Source: Agreia sp. Leaf210 (lineage in GTDB: Bacteria; Actinomycetota; Actinomycetes; Actinomycetales; Microbacteriaceae). Taken from it: 64,000 bases of DNA. This document shows, piece after piece, positions 1 to 7,970 of this stretch. A model generated the notes under the pieces. That model was not told the DNA's origin. It ran no database searches and was given only the letters and a program-made list of their open reading frames with translations. The position numbers were made by a program, and so were the translations under genes. The stretch lies in assembly GCF_001421485.1 (NCBI RefSeq), contig NZ_LMKK01000002.1:62001-126000 (forward strand). The letters are read 5' to 3'. Position 1 is the first letter of the stretch. Every line of letters begins with the position of its first letter.

Positions 1-496
1 TCGAAGCGGATGCCGTGCTGGCCTCGGTTGCGGCGACCGCGGCTGCGGCCGCATCGCGGGCGGCCTGCAGCTGCTCGCTCGTGGGAGCGGTGTAGGCGTC
101 GCGGCTCACGGCGAGTGCGGCGGCGGTGTCGTCGACGGTGAGGGTCTGCGCTCCCCCGGCCAGATCGGTCGAGTTCTTCGCGTCGAAACCAGCGTTGCCA
201 TTGCCGAAGGCGTAGGCGGGAAGCGCCATCGTGGCGATGAGCCCCACGGCGAACGCCATGACGACGCCGCCCGCGACGTTGCGCTTGGTCGGCATCTTGA
301 AACGGCGCGGCGGTGCGGTCTGAGCACTCCTGGCGACGGCGGCGGATGCGCGGGGAGCCGCGATCACCGACGTAGCAGAGCGGGTCACCGGGGTGAGGGG
401 TCGGGGAACGGCCGGAACGATGGCGTTCTCGTCGATCGAGGTGTTCGGGTTCGGCTGGTCGTTCGGGGCGTCCAGCGACTCACGAAATTCGGTCAA
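1..496 (-). CDS. exported or membrane-anchored protein, N-terminal part (runs off window start)
   Basis: Reading leftwards from a TTG at 496, about 165 codons are open to the edge of the window. The TTG has a strong ribosome site (GGAGG, 7 nt upstream). The product has a Pro/Ala-rich cytoplasmic tail of about 70 residues, a basic stretch (FKMPTKRN), a hydrophobic segment ending in MATMALPAYAFG that reads as a signal peptide or anchor, and then an Ala/Thr-rich region. The C-terminal domain is outside the window, so the function cannot be assigned. The architecture and GTAAC-like repeats upstream fit an exported cell-wall hydrolase, but this is inference. Its neighbour at 733-2433 has a similar layout. 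Confidence 0.75.
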   Translation of the reverse strand, partial: MTEFRESLDAPNDQPNPNTSIDENAIVPAVPRPLTPVTRSATSVIAAPRASAAVARSAQTAPPRRFKMPTKRNVAGGVVMAFAVGLIATMALPAYAFGNGNAGFDAKNSTDLAGGAQTLTVDDTAAALAVSRDAYTAPTSEQLQAARDAAAAAVAATEASTASAS

Positions 497-497
497 G

Positions 498-732
498 TCT
501 GTACCTCCGGCACCTCGCGCGGCCTCTAGGGTGCCGTCCCGTCCCACTGAATTGTCTGCGGGGTATACATGCCAAGAGACGGGGAAAGAGGTGTCTTGGA
601 ATGGTCCATTCGCCATGCTCCGGCTGTCTGGACTCGTCCGATGCTACGTGACCGTTACCTGTTTGTCACCTAAATGACACCGAATTTAACGGATTGGTAA
701 CGGCGGGAATGAAAAAAGCTCAGCGCGAAGGG
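498..732. other. 235-bp intergenic region with GTAAC/GTGAC repeats
   Basis: This stretch has no convincing gene. Read on the minus strand it carries a cluster of related pentamers (GTTAC, GTTA, GTGAC, GTAAC, GTCAC) at about 641-706, upstream of the leftward gene. Such spaced GTMAC repeats resemble sites of MtrA-like or GlnR-like regulators. A c-di-AMP (ydaO) riboswitch was looked for and not recognised. Confidence 0.35.
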
Positions 733-2433
733 CTACTTGAAGTCTCTGTCGAGGTTCACGTTCAGGGCACCTGTCGTGCTGCCCACGTCGATGTGCATGT
801 GGGTGCACGAGTCGGGGAACTCCTTGAAATTCAGGAGGTTGAGGGAGACCCCGGCAGACGCGCGGCACTCGCTCTGACCCAGGTTCGAACCGGAGGGCAT
901 GATCGGGTCGAGCACCTCGGCGAACTTCACCGTGTTCTGGTCTGCGCCGGGCAACGAGGCACCGTTGATCAGATAGAAGTCCACGGCATGGCCACCGCCG
1001 TTGATGTAGTGCGACGACCCGGTTCCCGCGCCCTCGATCTGGCCGGTGCACTTGCGGTTGATATCGCTCACGGCGACGGTGTCGAAGGTGCGCACGGCGA
1101 TCACCATCACCTGCAGAATGCGCAGATCGATACCGCAGTCCGGCTTCACGACGCCGTCGGCCAGGGCCTGGATCTCGGGGATGTGATCGGGCACCGACCC
1201 CTTGAGCTTGCCCGCGGCCACAGCGGCCATCAGCTCCTGGGCGAGCTTCTGCGACTCTTTCGAGACGTAGCTGTTCGTGGTCGAGTAGAGCGAGCCGGGG
1301 GCGCCTTCGGCGTAGAAGTCATCGCGCACAGCGTTCAGCGCCGGGCCTTCGCCGACAGAGAGGTTCTGGCTGTCGGTGACGTCACCGGGCGTCTGCTTGG
1401 CCGCGAAGTCGGACGGGCTCGCGAAGCCCAGCGAGGGAATCGAGATCGAGACGACGAACAGCGCGGCGATCATCATGACGAAGCCCGCAAGAATGCGTCG
1501 CTTGATCGGCTGCGACCGCGCGTGCGACACGAAGGTGCCACTCGACGACGACAGCAGCTCGGCAACGGGAAGCGAGCGCCTGATGCGCGGAGAGGCGATC
1601 GGCACGGAGCGCACGGGGGCGTCGTCGCCCGCTGTCGCGAGGGCGGACATCACCTCGGGAGCCGAATGCGGCGCGACGATGTCGATCTCGGTGCTCACCG
1701 TGCTCGGCTCGATCACGACGTGATGTTCGGCGAAGTCGACCTCGGCGCTCATCACGGTCTCGGCGGCGATGTGCTCGGCCGTCTCGATCTCGAGCATCGG
1801 ATGCTGCGCCACCAGTTCGATCTCGAGCGGCACCGTCTCGAGGTTGGCGACCGCGAGCATCCGCTCGTCGATCGCATGCTCTGCGGATGGCTCCGCCTCG
1901 AGCTCCTCGGCGATGACGGGAGCCTCCTCGGCCTCCGCTAGCGGCGTCTTCTCTACCTCGACGACAGGAGTCTTCTCGGCCTCGACGACAGGCTTCTCTG
2001 TGTGTGCACGGCGCGCGCGCCGCGACGTCGGAGCCGCGGGAGCAGGGGTTGGCTCCGGCTCCGGCTCCGGCTTTGACTTCTCAACGAGGACAGCCGCGAT
2101 CGTGGGCTCGGCCTCGACGACAGGCTCTGGTTCGGTCACACGCTCGGCTGGTACGTCCGAGTCGGGGGCGACCACGGCATCCGGAGCAACCGCCGGCGCA
2201 TCGCGCCTGGTTGCGTAGCGCTCTTCGTACTCGCGCTCGCGCCGCTCTCGACGACTCAGGCCGGCGGCCGCCTGTGCGGCAGCAGCTCGGTGCTGAGCCT
2301 CGGCTTCGGCCTCTGCCTGCTCCCGATCACGCAGCTGGCGGCGGCTCAGTGCGGCCGCGGGCTGCGTCGACCGTGAATCGCGGCGGCGGCGAGTGTTCTC
2401 GGCGTCTTTCTGCGATTCGGCGGGTTCGACCAC
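733..2433 (-). CDS. membrane-anchored protein with M15 peptidase-like C-terminal domain
   Basis: The 566-aa product has a long cytoplasmic N-terminal half of low complexity (Arg/Glu-rich, then Glu/Pro/Ala-rich), one membrane segment near residues 318-340 (MMIAALFVVSISIPSLGFAS), and an extracellular domain. The domain contains S-x-H-x4-G at S473/H475, an Asp in HAVDF (D485) and CTHMHID with H545 and H547. These are spaced like the zinc ligands of M15 D-Ala-D-Ala peptidases, so a peptidoglycan role is plausible. The family match is by motif only. The start is GTG, 10 nt after GAAGGAT. Confidence 0.7.
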   Translation of the reverse strand: MVEPAESQKDAENTRRRRDSRSTQPAAALSRRQLRDREQAEAEAEAQHRAAAAQAAAGLSRRERREREYEERYATRRDAPAVAPDAVVAPDSDVPAERVTEPEPVVEAEPTIAAVLVEKSKPEPEPEPTPAPAAPTSRRARRAHTEKPVVEAEKTPVVEVEKTPLAEAEEAPVIAEELEAEPSAEHAIDERMLAVANLETVPLEIELVAQHPMLEIETAEHIAAETVMSAEVDFAEHHVVIEPSTVSTEIDIVAPHSAPEVMSALATAGDDAPVRSVPIASPRIRRSLPVAELLSSSSGTFVSHARSQPIKRRILAGFVMMIAALFVVSISIPSLGFASPSDFAAKQTPGDVTDSQNLSVGEGPALNAVRDDFYAEGAPGSLYSTTNSYVSKESQKLAQELMAAVAAGKLKGSVPDHIPEIQALADGVVKPDCGIDLRILQVMVIAVRTFDTVAVSDINRKCTGQIEGAGTGSSHYINGGGHAVDFYLINGASLPGADQNTVKFAEVLDPIMPSGSNLGQSECRASAGVSLNLLNFKEFPDSCTHMHIDVGSTTGALNVNLDRDFK

Positions 2434-2442
2434 GGGGCTGAG

Positions 2443-2448
2443 TATCCT
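2443..2448 (+). promoter_or_regulatory. -10 box, candidate leaderless promoter
   Basis: TATCCT lies 8 nt before the ATG at 2457, the spacing seen at other genes of this window. On the other strand the same bases hold the ribosome site of the GTG at 2433. Confidence 0.4.
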
Positions 2449-2456
2449 TCGATGCC

Positions 2457-2624
2457 ATGACTGGCAGACGTGTCCGACCGTCTTGGCGCAAAACGGGGCC
2501 GGGTAGTGCAGGAGACAGTCGGAGGGCGCATCCTGATCCGGAGCTCCGCCGCTCTGACGAGCAGCAGGAACTGTTCGAGGGTATGCGAATCCGACCCCCG
2601 TGTCACACTGACCCGGTCACCTGA
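2457..2624 (+). CDS. possible 55-aa basic peptide
   Basis: An ATG reading frame of 55 codons lies between the leftward gene starting at 2433 and the DtxR-family gene ending at 2666. The N-terminal half is basic (RRVRPSWRK) and the C-terminal part has DEQQELFEGMRIRPP. There is no ribosome site, but a TATCCT -10 box 8 nt upstream fits a leaderless message. No family is recognised. It could be chance coding in high-GC DNA; the promoter spacing is the only positive evidence. Confidence 0.35.
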   Translation: MTGRRVRPSWRKTGPGSAGDSRRAHPDPELRRSDEQQELFEGMRIRPPCHTDPVT

Positions 2625-2665
2625 CAGCGCGCCTCCAGCGCACAAACAGGATCGGAGCAGGCGAA

Positions 2666-3358
2666 TCAGATGCCGACGAAGATGTGACCCGCGACCTCGT
2701 TGGGAAGCTCGAGCCCCTCGGCGAATCCCTCGACCTCGACCAGAATGTACGAACCGACCTGCGAGAACGCGGCCGTGTTTCCGGGAACGACGCCGAACTG
2801 CTTGAGCTGCAGCAGCAGCTCCGGGTCGACCTGCGCGGGCTCGCCGAGACGGCGGATGGTCTTGGTCTGCGGCCCGACGGCCCCGTGCACGAGGGTGAGC
2901 AGGTTCACGACACCGCGGGTGAAGGGAACCGAGGGAGCGTCGCCGAATTCGTCGAGACCGGGGATCGGGTTGCCGTACGGCGACTCGGTGGGGTGGTCGA
3001 GCATCTCGATGATGCGCCGCTCGACCTGCTCGCTCATGACATGCTCCCACCGGCATGCCTCTTCGTGTACGTACTCCCAGTCGAGACCGATCACGTCGCT
3101 AAGCAGGCGCTCGGCCAGGCGGTGCTTGCGCATCACGTGAACGGCCTTGGTGCGACCGGTGCCGGTGAGTTCGAGGTGGCGGTCTCCCGAGACGACGACG
3201 AGGCCGTCGCGCTCCATGCGGCCGACGGTCTGCGAGACGGTGGGGCCGGAGTGTCCGAGGCGCTCAGAGATGCGTGCGCGCAGCGGAATGATGTTCTCCT
3301 CCTCCAGTTCGAGGATCGTGCGGAGGTACATCTCCGTTGTGTCAATGAGATCGGCCAA
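2666..3358 (-). CDS. DtxR/IdeR-family metal-dependent transcriptional regulator
   Basis: This 230-aa protein has the three-part layout of the family. An N-terminal winged helix begins TTEMYLRTILELEEE and includes GHSGPTVSQTVGRMERDGL. It is followed by a dimerisation and metal-binding domain (RHRLAERLLSDVIGL, HEEACRWEHVMSE with the expected Cys, Glu and His ligands). A C-terminal SH3-like FeoA domain starts near residue 155. Members repress iron or manganese uptake genes when bound to Fe2+ or Mn2+. Which metal applies here cannot be read from the sequence. It is divergent from serC. The start is ATG. Confidence 0.9.
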   Translation of the reverse strand: MADLIDTTEMYLRTILELEEENIIPLRARISERLGHSGPTVSQTVGRMERDGLVVVSGDRHLELTGTGRTKAVHVMRKHRLAERLLSDVIGLDWEYVHEEACRWEHVMSEQVERRIIEMLDHPTESPYGNPIPGLDEFGDAPSVPFTRGVVNLLTLVHGAVGPQTKTIRRLGEPAQVDPELLLQLKQFGVVPGNTAAFSQVGSYILVEVEGFAEGLELPNEVAGHIFVGI

Positions 3359-3401
3359 CGATCACTCCTTAGGAAGTTGCGCACGTACGCCTCCACCATA
3401 A

Positions 3402-4559
<1,158 letters not shown>

Positions 4560-4575
4560 CGCTCAGAACGCAGAG

Positions 4576-4640
4576 AACGGGCGGAGATTCGGGGTGTCCG
4601 AAGCGCATAGAGCGTCGGACCCGCGGAATCTCCGCCCGTT
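4576..4640. terminator. bidirectional terminator between serC and the DUF3027 gene
   Basis: A perfect 15-bp stem is formed by 4576-4590 (AACGGGCGGAGATTC) and 4626-4640. A second small stem (GTCCGA/TCGGAC) lies inside the loop. It separates two convergent genes. Confidence 0.8.
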
Positions 4641-4660
4641 TGCGTGTGCGGTGGCGCTGC

Positions 4661-5380
4661 TCAGCGCAGGTCTTCGGGGGCGTCTTCGTCGTAGTAGACG
4701 CTCGAGCGGGGCTTGGAGTCGTCGAGCTCGACCACGGTGAGGCCCTCTTTGTCGACATCGACCGTCTGCTCCGCCTTGGCCGGGGCCGGGGCGTCGTCGC
4801 CGCGAACGAGAACAGACGCGTCGAGAACGGCCGCCTCAGCCTGCTCGTGAACGGCGTCGTCGAGCACGTCGTCGTCGAGAATGTGGTCGTCGAGATCGAG
4901 TTCGTCGTCGTCGAGGTCTTCATCGTCTGAGTCGTCGTCGACATCGTCTTCATCGTCGTCGTCTTCGTCCGCCGCGAGCGCCGCGGCGTGCTCCTGCGCG
5001 AGCTTGTAGTCCTCGAGGCGATCCGACCATGGGGTCCACTCGGGCGCCAGAACAGAGGTCTCACCCGGAAGCAGCTCGGTCTCGAGAACGGCGGGTTCAC
5101 TGTCGGCGTCGATCCGTGAGAGCGTCGCGGTCCAGTGCCAGTCGGGGTAGCCGGGCATCAGCGACGCGAAGTGCAGGCTCAGCACGTGCTCGTCGTGAGC
5201 GGTGTGCCCGACGACCGCGCCGATCGTCGAGGCCGGAGTGATCTCGAGAAGCGCAGCGCGCGCCTGATCGACGGCCGCCAGAAGAACAGGATCCGCCTCG
5301 AAAACGGGCGCTGTATCGACGGTCTCGCCCTCGACCTGGTCGTCAGACGACTCGTCGGGGGTGGGGTCGGAGTGCTGCAC
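4661..5380 (-). CDS. DUF3027-like protein with very acidic C-terminal tract
   Basis: The 239-aa product has a folded N-terminal part (residues about 25-135) containing GHTAHDEHVLSLHF and PGYPDWHWTATLSRI, which I associate with DUF3027 of actinobacteria. A run of about 45 residues that are nearly all Asp/Glu follows. The function is unknown. It starts with GTG 6 bp after the cold-shock-like gene, so the two are co-transcribed. The acidic tract together with a nucleic-acid-binding partner suggests a role in RNA or DNA handling, which is inference. The family assignment is from memory of the motif and gene pairing. Confidence 0.65.
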   Translation of the reverse strand: MQHSDPTPDESSDDQVEGETVDTAPVFEADPVLLAAVDQARAALLEITPASTIGAVVGHTAHDEHVLSLHFASLMPGYPDWHWTATLSRIDADSEPAVLETELLPGETSVLAPEWTPWSDRLEDYKLAQEHAAALAADEDDDDEDDVDDDSDDEDLDDDELDLDDHILDDDVLDDAVHEQAEAAVLDASVLVRGDDAPAPAKAEQTVDVDKEGLTVVELDDSKPRSSVYYDEDAPEDLR

Positions 5381-5386
5381 CGGTGT

Positions 5387-5767
5387 CTACGCGTCCAATT
5401 CGTCGGCGACCTTGCGCAGCAGCGCAGCGATCTTGCGGCTGTGCGCCGTGTCGGGGTAGCGGCCCCGCTTGAGGTTCGTACCGATGCCGTCGAGAACCTT
5501 GACCAGGTCTTCGACGATGATCGCCATGTCGTCGGCCGGCTTGCGGCTGAGCTTCACAAGGCTGGGCGGGGCTTCGAGAACGCGCACCGAGAGCGCCTGG
5601 GCGCCCCGCTTGCCGTCGGCGATGCCGAATTCGAGCTTGGTGCCCGCCTTGACCGTCGTACCTGCGGGCAGGGCTGACGCGTGCAGGAACACCTCTGAGC
5701 CGTCATCGGAACTGATGAAGCCGAAGCCCTTCTCGTCGTCGTAGAACTTGACCTTGCCGGTAGGCAT
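5387..5767 (-). CDS. cold-shock-domain protein with C-terminal extension (CspB-like)
   Basis: Residues 1-65 are a cold-shock domain that binds single-stranded RNA or DNA: MPTGKVKFYDDEKGFGFIS carries RNP1 (KGFGFI), and VFLHASAL carries RNP2. The protein is 126 aa, about twice the length of a plain Csp. The extra helical domain (KLSRKPADDMAIIVEDLVKVL and later ALLRKVADELD) is typical of an actinobacterial subgroup. The ATG at 5767 has a good ribosome site (GAGGAGAT) and starts at the family's usual residue. It is the first gene of an operon with the DUF3027-like gene. Confidence 0.9.
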   Translation of the reverse strand: MPTGKVKFYDDEKGFGFISSDDGSEVFLHASALPAGTTVKAGTKLEFGIADGKRGAQALSVRVLEAPPSLVKLSRKPADDMAIIVEDLVKVLDGIGTNLKRGRYPDTAHSRKIAALLRKVADELDA

Positions 5768-5847
5768 TCGCGGATCTCCTCGTGTGAATACTGGCCGCCA
5801 CGTGGCTGGCGGGCACACGATAGCCTAACCGGCCTGCGCGGAGACCG

Positions 5848-5853
5848 TATCCT
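5848..5853 (+). promoter_or_regulatory. -10 box of the small membrane protein/helicase-associated operon (leaderless)
   Basis: TATCCT lies exactly 7 nt before the GTG at 5861, with no ribosome site. Confidence 0.6.
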
Positions 5854-5860
5854 TAGGGGT

Positions 5861-6130
5861 GTGACAGACAATCAGACACAGCCGGTTCGCTCGAGCGAGC
5901 GCATCCTGGCCTTCATGATCGCCGGCATCATCGGGGCGTCGCTGCTCTGCTTCGCGTCGTTCCTCATTGCGTCGCTGGTGGGAGTGCGCGGCGAGGCGCT
6001 GTCGCAGGGCGTCTGGCCCGTCGTCGTGATCTTTCCGTTGATCGGCCTCCCGATCGGACTGGTGCTCATCATCGTGCTGCTGTTCATGAATCTCCGCCGC
6101 CGCGCCAAGGAGGCACCGAAGCCTCGATGA
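5861..6130 (+). CDS. small two-helix membrane protein
   Basis: The 89-aa protein has two membrane segments, about residues 16-39 (AFMIAGIIGASLLCFASFLIAS) and 52-77, with a polar head and a basic C-terminal tail (RRRAKEAPKPR). The function is unknown. Its stop overlaps the start of the helicase-associated gene (ATGA), so the two are translated together. The GTG start is placed by the -10 box 7 nt upstream. Confidence 0.75.
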   Translation: MTDNQTQPVRSSERILAFMIAGIIGASLLCFASFLIASLVGVRGEALSQGVWPVVVIFPLIGLPIGLVLIIVLLFMNLRRRAKEAPKPR

Positions 6131-7911
6131 GCGACACTCTCGCTCTCGCCGGTCGACTCCAGCTTTTGGATGACGACGCGCTCGTCGCGCTCGTCTCCAC
6201 ACGTCTGTCCGATGCCCGCGGCATCAAGGACTTCTTCGATCTCGCCGACCGGCTCCTCGACCCAGCCGCCGTCGACGCCGCACTCGCCACCCTCCCCCGC
6301 CGGACTCTCGCGGCCCTCGCGCATCCGTCGCCCGACACCGACCCGGCCGACCTCGAGCCGGCAGACCGACTGTTTCTGACCGACGGTGAGACGCCGGGCG
6401 GGCCCCTGGATGCCGTCGCCCGCGTTCTCGAGTCGTGGCCGGCCCGAGGCCTGCCGTCGGCCGAGCAACTCGCGAACGAGCCGGCACCGGAGGACACCGA
6501 CCGCGCACCGCAGCGCGACAGCAGTGACCGGATGGCCGCCGAACGCGCGTTCACCGCCACCGCCGGCATCGCCGAACTCCTGCACGAGCTGCGTGCGACT
6601 CCCGTGAGGGAACTCGCCAAGGGTGGCGTCGCAGCCCCCGACGCGAAGAGGCTGCTCGCCTCTCTGTCGATCGAGCCCAACGACCTCGACGCTCTGCTGC
6701 GCATCGCACGCCGAGCCGGTCTCGTGACTCTCGACGATCTTCTGTGGACCGCGACCGACAAGGCGCTGCCCTGGCTGCTCAAGGGTTCGGCAGATCGCTG
6801 GATCGCCTTGGCGACCTCGTGGCTCGACGCCCTGGCGACCGACATCGGAGAGGTACTGCGCTCGCGCAGCCGCCGCCCGTGGGGCGCCGACGCCCAGCGC
6901 ACCATCGCCTACCTCTACCCTGCGGGCGGAGACGCGCTGCGGGGACGAGTCGCCTTCGTGCTCGACAGCGCCGAGTATCTCGGCATCACGGCAAACGGAT
7001 ATCCGGGAGCAGCCGCTCGGGCACTTCTCGACAACACCACCGAGCCGCTCTCCGAGGTGGCAGCAGCGCTTCTGCCGTCGGAGGTGTCGAACGTGTACCT
7101 TCAGCACGACCTCACCGTCATCGCTCCGGGACCGCTGACTCCCGACGTCGATGTGCGGCTGCGAACGCTGGCCGACATCGAGGGCCGCGGCCTCGCATCC
7201 ACCTATCGCATCTCTGCGGCGAGCGTCACCCGAGCGTTGGCCGAGGGCGAGACTGCCGAGGGCATCCTGTCGTTCTTCCGCTCTGTCTCGCTGACCGGCG
7301 TTCCTCAGCCCGTCGAGTATCTGGTCACCGAGGCCAGCTCGCGCTACGGCAGGCTGCGGGCGGGAGCGGCGAGCCCCGAGGACGAGTTGCGCGGCATCGG
7401 CAGCTACGTGCGAAGCGACGACGACGCGCTCCTGAGCACGCTCGCGGTCGACCACGGCCTCGCCTCGCTGGGCCTCGAACTCGACGGCGGCGACAGGCTC
7501 ACGAGCCGGTTCCCGTTCGAGACGCTGTTCTGGATGATCTCCGACGCGAGGTATCCGATCGTCGCCGAACGAGCATCCGGGGCCACCTTCGCGCCGGTGC
7601 GCGCCCGCGTTTCGCAGAAGACGCCCGCGCCGAAGCCGCGCCCCTTCGTCGACCTCGTCGCACGCCTGCGTGAATCCGCTCACGCGGTCAGCGACGCCCC
7701 CGAGGCGTGGATCGCTCGGCAGCTCGACGTCGCCATCAAGGCGAAGAGCCCGCTCGCGGTCAGCGTCGGCATGCCCGACGACAAGACGGTGGTCTTCCTG
7801 GTGACTCCGCTCTCACTGGCGGCGGGCCGCCTCAGGGCGATCGACGAGAAGGCCGGAGTGGAACGCACGCTTCCCTTGCGCAACATCACCGCCGTAGCGC
7901 CCGCCCCGTAA
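6127..7911 (+). CDS. helicase-associated domain protein (partner of XPB-like helicase)
   Basis: This 594-aa protein has no Walker motifs. It has an Ala/Leu-rich helical N-terminal part (residues 1-130), winged-helix-like stretches (LHELRATPVRELAKGGVA and the region near 290-320, SEVSNVYLQHDLTVIAPG), and a C-terminal domain with TYRISAASVTRAL. Actinobacteria, including mycobacteria, carry such a protein next to the ERCC3/XPB helicase, where it is thought to assist DNA repair; the exact role is not established. It overlaps the upstream gene by 4 bp and precedes the helicase by 59 bp. Confidence 0.8.
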   Translation: MSDTLALAGRLQLLDDDALVALVSTRLSDARGIKDFFDLADRLLDPAAVDAALATLPRRTLAALAHPSPDTDPADLEPADRLFLTDGETPGGPLDAVARVLESWPARGLPSAEQLANEPAPEDTDRAPQRDSSDRMAAERAFTATAGIAELLHELRATPVRELAKGGVAAPDAKRLLASLSIEPNDLDALLRIARRAGLVTLDDLLWTATDKALPWLLKGSADRWIALATSWLDALATDIGEVLRSRSRRPWGADAQRTIAYLYPAGGDALRGRVAFVLDSAEYLGITANGYPGAAARALLDNTTEPLSEVAAALLPSEVSNVYLQHDLTVIAPGPLTPDVDVRLRTLADIEGRGLASTYRISAASVTRALAEGETAEGILSFFRSVSLTGVPQPVEYLVTEASSRYGRLRAGAASPEDELRGIGSYVRSDDDALLSTLAVDHGLASLGLELDGGDRLTSRFPFETLFWMISDARYPIVAERASGATFAPVRARVSQKTPAPKPRPFVDLVARLRESAHAVSDAPEAWIARQLDVAIKAKSPLAVSVGMPDDKTVVFLVTPLSLAAGRLRAIDEKAGVERTLPLRNITAVAPAP

Positions 7912-7956
7912 CGCGCAAGCCCCATGCGGGCAGGGCAGGGTGCGCCCGGCAGCCGG

Positions 7957-7962
7957 TAGGCT
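7957..7962 (+). promoter_or_regulatory. -10 box of the XPB helicase gene (leaderless)
   Basis: TAGGCT lies 8 nt before the ATG at 7971 and no ribosome site is present, so the helicase may have its own start of transcription. Confidence 0.5.
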
Positions 7963-7970
7963 CGTACGTT

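Noticed and set aside
498-732. c-di-AMP (ydaO-type) riboswitch before the leftward wall-related gene
   Set aside because: The conserved core elements could not be identified in the sequence.
694-1941. Rightward frame opposite the M15-like gene
   Set aside because: It is Arg/His/Gly/Leu-rich without domain signature and antisense to a supported gene.
4661-4980. Asp/Glu tract read as a DNA repeat
   Set aside because: The repetition is at the amino-acid level within an otherwise normal gene.
5872-7683. Leftward open frame of 603 codons across the helicase-associated gene
   Set aside because: Low-complexity Arg/Gly/Glu composition and full overlap with a recognised gene mark it as a shadow.
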